Shown: positions 1 through 6,491, counted from the first letter of the stretch. The stretch is DNA of 7,304 bases from Holophagaceae bacterium (GCA_003158505.1 PMJK01000069.1:1557-8860); one strand, 5' to 3'. Translations and numbers: made by a program. Notes: generated from the letters alone by a model not told the origin.

Positions 1-695
1 TGCGGATTGCGCACGAACTGGGCGCAGAGGATGTCGACGTGGAACTGGTCCACCTTTACCTCGGGGTAGCCGACGGACATGGCCCGCACCCGCTCGTCCC
101 AATAGGGCATGGTGATGGCGATGCCATTTGACTTGGTGGCCGAGGTGAGGTGCTTTTTGGGCCGCGACTGGGCGATATCGAAGGCGATCTTCAGGATGCG
201 GTCCACGCCCTGCCGTGTGAACACGCTCTGCTGAACGGCCATCTCCTGGTCGGTGCCCTCGTAAAGCCGGCCCCCGATGCTGGAATATTCGCCTTCGTTG
301 TTCTCGCGTACCACCACCATGTCGATGTCGCCCACCTGCCGGCCCGCGAGGGGGCAGGGCACGCCCGGCATGAGCTTCACGGGGCGCAGGTTGGCGTACT
401 GGCGAAAGCCCCGGCGGATGGGGATGAGCAGGCCCCAGAGCGAGACGTGGTCGGGTACGCCCGGGAAGCCCACGGCACCAAGGAAAACCGCGTCATGATG
501 GCGGATCTGATCGAGGCCGTCCTCGGGCATCATGCGGCCATGCTCGAGATAGTACTCGCAACTCCAGGGAAACCCGTCCCAGCGGAAGTGCAGACCGTGC
601 TTCGCCGCGGCGGCCTCCAGCACACGGATGCCCTCGGGGACCACCTCCTTGCCGATGCCGTCGCCGGGAATCACGGCAATCTTGAAGTCACGCAT
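1..695 (-). CDS. dmlA: Tartrate dehydrogenase / D-malate dehydrogenase (decarboxylating), N-terminal 231 residues
   Basis: A member of the isocitrate/isopropylmalate dehydrogenase superfamily: NAD- and divalent-metal-dependent oxidation and decarboxylation of D-malate or tartrate in the cytosol. The visible translation starts MRDFKIAVIPGDGIGKEV, the family's dinucleotide-fold opening. It then shows PDHVSLWG (81-88), the substrate-arginine segment RRGFRQYANLRP (94-105), RENNEGEY (130-137, catalytic Tyr137), TSATKSNG (184-191, catalytic Lys188) and the first metal-ligand Asp in VDILCA (Asp221). The order and spacing closely match E. coli DmlA and Agrobacterium TtuC as I remember them. One oddity is ENNEGEY where the family usually has ENTEGEY. 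The ATG at 695 follows a good GGAGG (701-705) with 5 bases between. The C-terminal part, with the remaining metal Asp residues, lies beyond base 1. Tartrate and D-malate specificity cannot be told apart from sequence; the alternative name is ttuC. Confidence 0.93.
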   Translation of the reverse strand, partial: MRDFKIAVIPGDGIGKEVVPEGIRVLEAAAAKHGLHFRWDGFPWSCEYYLEHGRMMPEDGLDQIRHHDAVFLGAVGFPGVPDHVSLWGLLIPIRRGFRQYANLRPVKLMPGVPCPLAGRQVGDIDMVVVRENNEGEYSSIGGRLYEGTDQEMAVQQSVFTRQGVDRILKIAFDIAQSRPKKHLTSATKSNGIAITMPYWDERVRAMSVGYPEVKVDQFHVDILCAQFVRNP

Positions 696-743
696 GGAAT
701 CCTCCGTACAGAAGCATAATGGACCCACCCGGATATACATCAC
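696..743. promoter_or_regulatory. Divergent intergenic spacer between dmlA and aroDE
   Basis: These 48 bases must hold the 5' signals of two divergent genes. Only the dmlA ribosome binding site (GGAGG on the minus strand, 701-705) is clear. AT-rich patches CATAAT (715-720) and ATATACAT (733-740) could serve as -10 elements, but I find no convincing -35 partner for either at normal spacing. On the plus strand there is no clear Shine-Dalgarno before the GTG at 744. I see no inverted repeat that would suggest an operator. Confidence 0.35.
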
Positions 744-2111
744 GTGAGCCCTCTGCCATTCCATCTCGTAACCCTGTCCCACTCCGAGTGGGAGGAGGCC
801 ATGATCTGCGCGAAGCGCCTCGGAGAGGACGCCCTTCCCGAACTGCGGCTGGATCTGTTTCCGGAGCTGGATCCAGAAGCCCTGGTGGATGCCCTAAGAC
901 GCCGCTGCCTGGTGACCTGCCGCCGTGTGTCCGAGGGCGGCCGATGGCCCGATGAGGACGAGGCCGGGCGCATGGCGCACCTCGTCCGCGCCCTCAAAGG
1001 CAAGCCCGCCTGGCTGGATCTGGAATGGGATCTGCCCATCCCCCCTGAGATCCAGGCAGCCCGCACCCATGTGCGGCTGCTGAGGTCCATCCATGTGGCC
1101 CCGGGTGTCTTCGACTTGGAGGCGCGCCTATCCTCCCTGCCGGATGGCGAGGCCTTCAAGTGGGTGGGCTGGGCTGGGCGCCTGGGCGACAACGGGCGTC
1201 TCCGGAGGCCACTGGCCTGGGCTCGGGACCGCGGCACCCGGCTGTCGGCTTTTCTCATGGGCCCCAAGGGCCTCCCCAGCCGGGCCATGCAGGCGGCCTG
1301 GGGTGGGGCCTTCACATATGCTGCGCCCGATGACGGACCTCCCGCCGCGCCGGGACAATTGCCGCTATCAACCCTTCGGGCCTGGCGCGCCGCCAAGCTC
1401 CATGCGGGCTATGGTCTCTGCGGCGTCATCGGCGATCCGGTCCTGCATTCCCGCGGACCTGCCTTCCACAATCCACTTCTCCAGTACGCCCTGAAGGACC
1501 TGGTCTACCTGCCCTTGCTCTGCGCGGATGCAGACGAGGCGGTGGAGGCCCTGGAGGCCCTCGGCATCCTGGGCCTGAGCATCACAGCGCCCTTGAAACT
1601 CTCGCTCCCGGAGGCGCTTGGATTGAAGGGCCCCTTGAATACCCTGTGGCGGAGAAAGGCCGGCGATCCCTGGCTGGGGGCGAATACGGATGCCGAGGCC
1701 TTTGAACAGTCCCTGTCGAATCTGGAACCCGGTCCCGTCCTGTTACTGGGGGGGGGAGGCGTGGCTCGCACCAGCCGCGCTGTTCTGGATGAAACCGGAC
1801 GGGCCGTCCTCCAGGCCTCCCGGCGGCTCCCATCTACGGCGGAGGCGGTGTCGGCCCTCGCGCCCGTGGGCATCGTCCAGGCCACCAGCCTGGGTATGTC
1901 CGCCACGGATCCCGTGCCTTTCCCCGAGCTACTGGAAGCGGCCAAGTCCAGCGCCCGGTGGGCCGTCGAGTGGATCTACAAGGAGGACACGGCCTTCGTC
2001 CTCTGGGCCCGGGAAGCGGGTCTCGGCCTGGTGGAGGGGTTGACGCTTTTCGACGCCCAGGCCGGAGTCCAGAGCCGACGCTTCATCGAAGGCTGTGGCG
2101 GAGTCAACTGA
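744..2111 (+). CDS. aroDE: Bifunctional 3-dehydroquinate dehydratase (type I) - shikimate dehydrogenase fusion
   Basis: This 455-residue fusion covers two consecutive steps of the shikimate pathway: dehydration of 3-dehydroquinate and NADPH-dependent reduction of 3-dehydroshikimate. The N-terminal AroD part (about 5-215) shows ELRLD (33-37), CRRVSEGGRW (59-68), LDLE (91-94), the catalytic His in SIHVAPG (His117), a Schiff-base Lys candidate in AFKWVG (Lys139), PSR (178-180) and APGQ (202-205). The AroE part (about 224-450) shows GDPVLHSRGP (230-239), TAPLK (281-285, catalytic Lys285), PLNTL (297-301), GANTD (312-316, catalytic Asp316), the Rossmann loop LLGGGGVAR, ATSLGM (380-385) and DAQA (437-440). 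Several usually conserved positions differ (see findings). GTG at 744 is the first start after the in-frame TAA at 717 and is needed for the first AroD strand. ATG at 801 has a stronger Shine-Dalgarno (GGGAGGAGG) but would remove that strand. Confidence 0.9.
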   Translation: MSPLPFHLVTLSHSEWEEAMICAKRLGEDALPELRLDLFPELDPEALVDALRRRCLVTCRRVSEGGRWPDEDEAGRMAHLVRALKGKPAWLDLEWDLPIPPEIQAARTHVRLLRSIHVAPGVFDLEARLSSLPDGEAFKWVGWAGRLGDNGRLRRPLAWARDRGTRLSAFLMGPKGLPSRAMQAAWGGAFTYAAPDDGPPAAPGQLPLSTLRAWRAAKLHAGYGLCGVIGDPVLHSRGPAFHNPLLQYALKDLVYLPLLCADADEAVEALEALGILGLSITAPLKLSLPEALGLKGPLNTLWRRKAGDPWLGANTDAEAFEQSLSNLEPGPVLLLGGGGVARTSRAVLDETGRAVLQASRRLPSTAEAVSALAPVGIVQATSLGMSATDPVPFPELLEAAKSSARWAVEWIYKEDTAFVLWAREAGLGLVEGLTLFDAQAGVQSRRFIEGCGGVN

Positions 2112-2123
2112 GCGCGGATAGCT

Positions 2124-2131
2124 GCTAGTTT
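2124..2131 (+). promoter_or_regulatory. Possible extended -10 element for a leaderless start of the response regulator
   Basis: The ATG at 2138 has no Shine-Dalgarno; the preceding bases are pyrimidine-rich (TTTCTTCCC). TGCTAGTTT (2123-2131) resembles an extended -10 box (TGn followed by a TAnnnT hexamer at 2126-2131) and ends 6 bases before the ATG, a spacing compatible with a leaderless mRNA. No good -35 is visible, so this is a weak call. The alternative is re-initiation after aroDE, whose stop lies 26 bases upstream. Confidence 0.2.
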
Positions 2132-2137
2132 CTTCCC

Positions 2138-3460
2138 ATGGACCTCCTTCTGGTAGAGGACAAGGACAGTTTCCGACGCCTGCTGAGCCAGGCGCTGGAA
2201 GGAACGGTCTGGAAGGTGAAGGCCGTGGCGGATCCCCAGGAGGCGCTGCGGGCCATGGAAGCCCAGCCCTTCCATGTCCTGGTCACGGATCTGCGGCTGC
2301 CCGGCATGAGCGGCCTCGAGCTGATCCGCCGAGCGCGGCAGCTGCACCCCAGCCTCCGGGTGGTGCTGATGTCAGCCTTCGGAGAACCCAAGGATATTGT
2401 GGAGGCTATGCGGCTGGGCGCCGACGATTTCCTCCCCAAGCCCTTCGACCTGGACGCTTTCCTGGCCCTGCTGGATCGGCTCCGGGCGCTGGTGGGCGCG
2501 CCGCCGCCGGATCCCGCGGAGCTCTGGATCGCCCACAGTCCAGTCATGCAGGCCCTGGAGGCGGCGCTGCGCCAGGCGGCGGCTTCGGCCCTGCCCGTGT
2601 TATTCCGCGGCGAGCGCGGGTCGGGCCGGGAGCGATGTGCCCGTCGCCTCCACGTCCTGCGCCACCCCGCCGCGCCTTACCTGAGTCTGCCGGCGGCGAC
2701 CCTGGGGCCGGAGGGGCCCGATCCGCGGATGCTCCAGCTACTCGAGGGCGGCAGCCTCTTCATCCCGGGTCTCGAGCACCTGTCTTCCGCGGCGGCGGGC
2801 CCCCTGGCTCGGGCCATGGACAGCGGATCCGGTAGCCGCATCGCCTGGATGGGCGGCCTGGACCTCGAGGGGAGCCTCGCCCCAGATCTCGCCCAGCGCC
2901 TGGGTTCCCTGGAACTGCGGGTACCTGCCCTGCGGGAGCGGCGGGAGGATCTGCTGGCCCTGACCCGCCAATTGCTGAAGGTGGCCGCGCAGCGGGAGGG
3001 GCGTCCGGCGCCCTGGCTGGAGCGCGGCGCGGAACGGCAGCTGCTGGACCATTCCTGGCCGGGAAACGTGCGGGAGCTGGAAGTGCTCCTGGGCCGGACC
3101 CTCCTCTTCGATGAAGGACGCGCCATCCGGACCTTTCCGGAGCTGGGTCTGGGCCAGGCCGCGCCCCTGTGCCTGCCCTGGCCCGAGGCCGGTAGCCTGG
3201 ACGGCATGCTCAAGGCCGTGGCCCGATCCGCCGAAGCCAAGTTGCTGCAAAAGGCCATGACCCAAGCCGCCTGGGACCTGCCCCAGGCCGCCGAGGCCCT
3301 GGGCTTGACGGTCCGGACCATGGCTCAGCGCTTGCGGGACCATGGCATTTCTCTTGAAGATAGAGGCTCCACCTCCGCAAGCCCGAAGGGCGAGCAGGAG
3401 CACAACGCGATGCGTCGTGCGACAGAGGGAGAAAGCAATCACTCGCGGAAGGCCCCATGA
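2138..3460 (+). CDS. NtrC-type response regulator with degenerate AAA+ domain
   Basis: A 440-residue cytoplasmic regulator with three modules. The receiver (1-118) is intact: acidic pair Glu7-Asp8, phospho-acceptor Asp51 in VTDLRLPGMSG, Ser79 in LMSAFGE and Lys101 in KPF. The middle region (about 130-335) follows the sigma54-activator AAA+ fold: it opens like these domains at HSPVMQALE and keeps RVPALRERREDLLAL (261-275) and WPGNVREL (307-314). Its ATP motifs are gone, however. Walker A reads GERGSGRE (Arg164 for Lys), Walker B reads GGSLFIPGLEHL (Pro-Gly where Asp-Glu should be), and the stretch that should contain GAFTGA is missing. A Fis-type HTH follows (about 365-403). The last 35 or so residues are a polar tail. 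It most likely binds DNA in response to phosphorylation without remodelling sigma54. No partner histidine kinase is in the window. Its stop overlaps the next start (ATGA, 3457-3460). ATG 2138 is the first start after an in-frame TAG at 2126. Confidence 0.9.
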   Translation: MDLLLVEDKDSFRRLLSQALEGTVWKVKAVADPQEALRAMEAQPFHVLVTDLRLPGMSGLELIRRARQLHPSLRVVLMSAFGEPKDIVEAMRLGADDFLPKPFDLDAFLALLDRLRALVGAPPPDPAELWIAHSPVMQALEAALRQAAASALPVLFRGERGSGRERCARRLHVLRHPAAPYLSLPAATLGPEGPDPRMLQLLEGGSLFIPGLEHLSSAAAGPLARAMDSGSGSRIAWMGGLDLEGSLAPDLAQRLGSLELRVPALRERREDLLALTRQLLKVAAQREGRPAPWLERGAERQLLDHSWPGNVRELEVLLGRTLLFDEGRAIRTFPELGLGQAAPLCLPWPEAGSLDGMLKAVARSAEAKLLQKAMTQAAWDLPQAAEALGLTVRTMAQRLRDHGISLEDRGSTSASPKGEQEHNAMRRATEGESNHSRKAP

Positions 3461-4428
3461 CCCAGGTCCCATCCATCCTTGTCCCCCCGGTCCGGAGTCC
3501 GGAGGGGATCCGTCCGGCGGCACGGGCTGGGCTCCTTGCGCTCCAATCCGTGGTGGTGGGCAAGGAAACTCAGGTGCGGCGGGCCTTCGCGACCATGCTG
3601 GCGGGCGGCCATGTCCTGCTGGAGGATCTGCCCGGCGTGGGGAAGACCACCCTGGCCAAGGGGCTATCCCGCATCCTCGGCGGCAGCTTCCAGCGCGTCC
3701 AGGGCACCAACGATCTGCTGCCCTCGGATTTGTTGGGCGTCCACCTCTGGGATGCGAAGGAACAGGGTTTCCGCTTCCAGCCTGGCCCAGTATTCTGCCA
3801 TGTCCTGCTGCTGGATGAGCTGAATCGCATCGGGCCCAAGACCCAGAGCGCCATGCTTGAAGCCATGGTGGAGGGGCAGGTCACCCTGGATCGAAACACA
3901 CACAAGCTTCCGGAGCCCTTCTTCGTGATTGCTACCCAGAACCCGCTGGATCACGCGGGCACCTTCCCCCTGCCCGAAAGCCAGCTGGACCGCTTCTCCT
4001 GCACCATCCACCTCGGCTACCCGGATCGTGCCGCCGAACGACTCATCCTCACAGGAGAAGCGGGTGCCGAGCGGCTGGATACACTCTCGCCGGTGCTGGA
4101 TCTGGACGGGTGGCGCCAGGCCCGCGAGGCTGTGCGGAACGTGAAGGTTTCGGAAGCGGTCCTGGATTACGTCGAGCGGATGGTGGAGCGCATCCGCGCC
4201 GATGGGGGGTTCTGCTCGAGCCGCGCCGCGAAGCACTGGTTGGGGCTCGCCCAAGCCGAGGCCTGGCTCGAAGGCCGGGACTTCATCACACCGGACGATC
4301 TCCAGCGAACCCTCACGGACACCATGGCCCATCGAGGAAGCCTGGATGATCGCCGCCTCAACCGGGGCGAGCGGCGCGAACAGTTGGCGAGGCTGCTGAA
4401 GGAACTGCCCGTGGGGTGGACTGGATGA
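3457..4428 (+). CDS. MoxR-family AAA+ ATPase
   Basis: A 323-residue AAA+ ATPase of the MoxR class. These proteins use ATP to remodel or insert cofactors into client proteins, often with von Willebrand A-domain partners. Visible motifs in order are Walker A PGVGKTTLAK (59-68), Walker B LLLDELNR (117-124) running into the MoxR signature KTQSAMLEAMVEGQV (128-142), sensor 1 ATQNP (159-163) and GTFPLPESQLDRF (168-180). The C-terminal lid has SSRAAKHWLGLAQAEAW (254-270) and GRDFITPDDL (273-282). Length is normal for the family and all catalytic residues are present, unlike the degenerate AAA+ domain encoded just upstream. The ATG at 3457 overlaps the upstream stop, with GGAAGG at 3447-3452 as ribosome binding site. 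Its own stop overlaps the next start (4425-4428). The usual DUF58 and VWA partner genes are absent here, so its client is unknown. Confidence 0.95.
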   Translation: MTQVPSILVPPVRSPEGIRPAARAGLLALQSVVVGKETQVRRAFATMLAGGHVLLEDLPGVGKTTLAKGLSRILGGSFQRVQGTNDLLPSDLLGVHLWDAKEQGFRFQPGPVFCHVLLLDELNRIGPKTQSAMLEAMVEGQVTLDRNTHKLPEPFFVIATQNPLDHAGTFPLPESQLDRFSCTIHLGYPDRAAERLILTGEAGAERLDTLSPVLDLDGWRQAREAVRNVKVSEAVLDYVERMVERIRADGGFCSSRAAKHWLGLAQAEAWLEGRDFITPDDLQRTLTDTMAHRGSLDDRRLNRGERREQLARLLKELPVGWTG

Positions 4429-5234
4429 CTGAAGAATCCGTCGGTCAGTTGATCCAGCAGGCCCGCGAGGCCAAGGGCCTCACTCTGGAGGCACTGGCCA
4501 CAGAGCTCAAGCTTCCCCTTCGGCATCTCGAGGCCATTGAGGGGGATCATTGGGAAGCGCTGCCGCCGGGGCGTCCCAGGCCCCTGGCCCGTCAACTGGC
4601 CGCCCGTCTGGATGTGGATCTTGAATACCACACGGGGGCCTTCCAGATTGTTCCCGGTGTGCAGGAACTGGAACCACCCGATCCCAGGCAAGAGCGGCTC
4701 GAGCGGGTGGTCATGGGTGTGCTGACGGCTGTCTCAGTGCTGGTGCTGCTCTGGCTAGTGGTGCCGGGGCCCAGCCTGGGCCACAAGCCGCCACCGAGCT
4801 ATCTGACGGTCCTCACCAGGCCCACCTTGCCCCCGCCTCCCGCGCCTTCCGCCTCGCCCTATCCAGTGCTTGGCGAGCTTCTGCCCGAGGCTCCCTTGAA
4901 TCAGCAGGGTGTGCTGGTGAGCCTTCGAGTCATGGACACCTGCAATGTGCGCATCGATCCCCAGGCCGAGCTCGGCGGGCAGCCCCTGGCGCGGACCCTA
5001 CGGGTGTCTGAGCCCTGGCGCCTCCGGGTGAAGGGACCCTTCACGCTTCGACTCGACAACGCTGGAGTGGTGAACGTGGAGGTGGCCGGCCATCGCATCG
5101 TCCACGGCCAGAGCGTGGGAGAGGCCTGGACCGGCAAGTTCGATGAAGAAGGGCATTGGCTGAGACTCGCACCCCCTGAACTACCTGAAGGGGCACCGGT
5201 GCCTGATGATGACGAGGATGGATCCCGGCCATGA
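4425..5234 (+). CDS. RodZ-like membrane protein: N-terminal HTH, one membrane segment, C-terminal DUF4115-like domain
   Basis: This 269-residue protein has the architecture of RodZ, the bitopic cytoskeletal protein that links MreB to the cell-wall elongation machinery. Residues 5-65 form an Xre/HTH_25-type helix-turn-helix (VGQLIQQAREAKGLTLEALA, then HLEAIEGDHWEALP). Residues 94-113 are a membrane helix (VVMGVLTAVSVLVLLWLVV). A Pro/Ser-rich linker (about 122-146) follows, then a beta-rich domain (about 161-248) with LRLDNAGVVNVEVAG matching the GNAG-type core of DUF4115, and an acidic tail (DDDEDG). The third part of the HTH, PGRPRPLARQLAARLDVD, lacks the usual RGFLR-YA pattern. I prefer ATG 4425: it forms an ATGA overlap with the MoxR stop and has GGGGTGG (4413-4419) at good spacing. 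GTG 4416 would add three residues. With no mreB near, it may be a RodZ paralogue serving the MoxR ATPase rather than RodZ itself. Confidence 0.85.
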   Translation: MTEESVGQLIQQAREAKGLTLEALATELKLPLRHLEAIEGDHWEALPPGRPRPLARQLAARLDVDLEYHTGAFQIVPGVQELEPPDPRQERLERVVMGVLTAVSVLVLLWLVVPGPSLGHKPPPSYLTVLTRPTLPPPPAPSASPYPVLGELLPEAPLNQQGVLVSLRVMDTCNVRIDPQAELGGQPLARTLRVSEPWRLRVKGPFTLRLDNAGVVNVEVAGHRIVHGQSVGEAWTGKFDEEGHWLRLAPPELPEGAPVPDDDEDGSRP

Positions 5235-6340
5235 GCATGCACCCTATCGTTGAGCGGTTCCTCCAGGGCGGGTTACCTGAGCCCATGGTCATGGCCCTGG
5301 TGGGGGGCAGCCTTCCGGTGCCTACTCGGGACCTGCTGTTCGCCTTGGCCCATGCGGGATTGAAGGATACGCCCTACACGAAGCGGGCCCTCGACTTTTT
5401 CGCGAGCATGCCGGAATCGCTCCTCTCGGGAGTTCTGATCGAAGCGATCGACCCGCCGACCCCCCTGCAGTTGGTGCTCTGCCACCGCAAGGAACCTGCC
5501 CTGCTGGAGGCTGTCCTCCTGAACCCCTCCCTCACCTCGGCGATCGTCGAAGCCTCGGTGCCCAGCCTCCCGGGATCCGTGCTCGAGATCGTGCTGAACA
5601 ACCAGGTGCTGTGGATGGAGCGCCCCGGGATCCTCGACCTACTGGAGGAGCACCCGGAGGGCGAGTACGTCATCAAGCGGCGCGTCAATGAGTTCCGCTT
5701 CGATGTCCTTCGCCTGATCCCGGAAGACGTGAAGCAGGAACGCCTGGAGATCATCGAAGAGGTGGAGGCCGGCCGCCTCGATCGCGCATGGTCGGAACTT
5801 CCGCTGCCCAAGGAGAAATCGAAGGAGGAGGCCGAAGCCGAGGACGAGTCGGAGGAGATGGCGGCCGAACGCCGCCTGCTGGCGCAGAAACCCCCAGTGG
5901 ATGACCAGGGCCAGGAGATCAACCTCACGCTCACCCAGCGCGTGATGAAGCTCAGAACCAACCAGAAGATCATGCTCGCCATCAAGGGTGGCAAGGAGGA
6001 GCGGGCCCTTCTCATCCGCGAGTCCAACCGTCTTATCCAGGTGAATGTCATCCGGAACGGACGAATCACCGAAGGCGAGGTGGCCTACATCGCCCAGATG
6101 CGCACCGTGAACGAGGAGGTGCTGCGGATCATCTCCAACAGCCGGGAATGGATGAAGAAATACCCCATCACCAAGGCCCTGGTCATGAATCCCCGCACGC
6201 CCCTGCCCGTGGCCTTGACCCACTTGAAGCGGCTCTACGATAGCGACATGAAGCTGGTCATCAAGGACCGCAACGTGGCCGAGCTGCTGCGCCGAGAGGC
6301 CAAGCGCATAGTGGTGATGAAGTCCCAAGGGAAGGGGTAG
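5231..6340 (+). CDS. Conserved helical-repeat protein of unknown function
   Basis: I do not recognise a named family for this 369-residue protein, although its C-terminal part resembles uncharacterised proteins I recall from Acidobacteriota and Deltaproteobacteria. No signal peptide or membrane segment is visible, so it is probably cytosolic. It has two mostly helical halves (about 15-185 and 231-362) joined by a very acidic, probably unstructured linker (about 190-222, with EEAEAEDESEEMAAE). Both halves contain a similar block: NPSLT...VLEIVLNNQVLW (98-128) and NGRIT...VLRIISNSREW (276-307), which suggests HEAT-like helical hairpins. A Lys/Arg-rich stretch, MKLRTNQKIMLAIKGGKEER (239-258), precedes the second block. 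The ATG at 5231 overlaps the RodZ-like stop (ATGA, 5231-5234), with only a weak, distant GAGG (5214-5217). ATG 5237 is an alternative. Gene order suggests a soluble adaptor for the RodZ-like or MoxR protein; this is inference. Confidence 0.85.
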   Translation: MSMHPIVERFLQGGLPEPMVMALVGGSLPVPTRDLLFALAHAGLKDTPYTKRALDFFASMPESLLSGVLIEAIDPPTPLQLVLCHRKEPALLEAVLLNPSLTSAIVEASVPSLPGSVLEIVLNNQVLWMERPGILDLLEEHPEGEYVIKRRVNEFRFDVLRLIPEDVKQERLEIIEEVEAGRLDRAWSELPLPKEKSKEEAEAEDESEEMAAERRLLAQKPPVDDQGQEINLTLTQRVMKLRTNQKIMLAIKGGKEERALLIRESNRLIQVNVIRNGRITEGEVAYIAQMRTVNEEVLRIISNSREWMKKYPITKALVMNPRTPLPVALTHLKRLYDSDMKLVIKDRNVAELLRREAKRIVVMKSQGKG

Positions 6341-6376
6341 CCCCCCCTTGAAGGACTGCGTTAAGCTGAAGGTCCT

Positions 6377-6451
6377 GCGGGCGTAGTTCAGTGGTAGAAC
6401 GTCAGCTTCCCAAGCTGAATGTCGCCAGTTCAATCCTGGTCGCCCGCTCCA
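6377..6451 (+). tRNA. tRNA-Gly (anticodon CCC), CCA encoded
   Basis: The sequence folds as a complete cloverleaf. The acceptor GCGGGCG pairs with CGCCCGC, followed by discriminator T and an encoded CCA (6449-6451). The D stem is GTTC/GAAC around AGTGGTA. The anticodon stem TCAGC/GCTGA carries loop TTCCCAA, giving anticodon CCC, which reads glycine codon GGG. The variable loop is ATGTC. The T arm is GCCAG-TTCAATC-CTGGT with one G-T pair. It starts 36 bases after the upstream stop codon, and I see no clear promoter of its own, so it may be cotranscribed with the protein genes. Confidence 0.96.
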
Positions 6452-6491
6452 AAAGCCAGGGAGCCCCCAACCGGGGGCCCTTGGCTTTTGG
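6449..6491. terminator. Strong, probably bidirectional hairpin terminator after tRNA-Gly
   Basis: The left arm CCAAAAGCCAGGGAGCCCCC (6449-6468) pairs almost perfectly with the right arm GGGGGCCCTTGGCTTTTGG (6473-6491) across an AACC loop, with two small bulges. The A-tract on one side and T-tract on the other make it usable from both strands. The hairpin begins within the CCA end of the tRNA gene. It separates the plus-strand block from the minus-strand genes that follow. Confidence 0.85.

Noticed and set aside
150..719. A 189-codon open frame on the plus strand.
   Set aside because: It lies antisense to the dmlA reading frame, whose protein carries every expected family motif. High GC creates long antisense frames; this one has no recognisable protein features.
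801..803. Alternative ATG start for aroDE with a strong GGGAGGAGG upstream.
   Set aside because: It would delete the first beta strand of the AroD barrel (FHLVTL). The purine run also encodes in-frame residues, so it may be coincidental.
2738..3523. A 261-codon minus-strand open frame inside the response regulator.
   Set aside because: The opposite strand encodes clear AAA+ and Fis HTH segments; the antisense translation is Gln/Gly/Pro-rich as expected for a GC-rich shadow.
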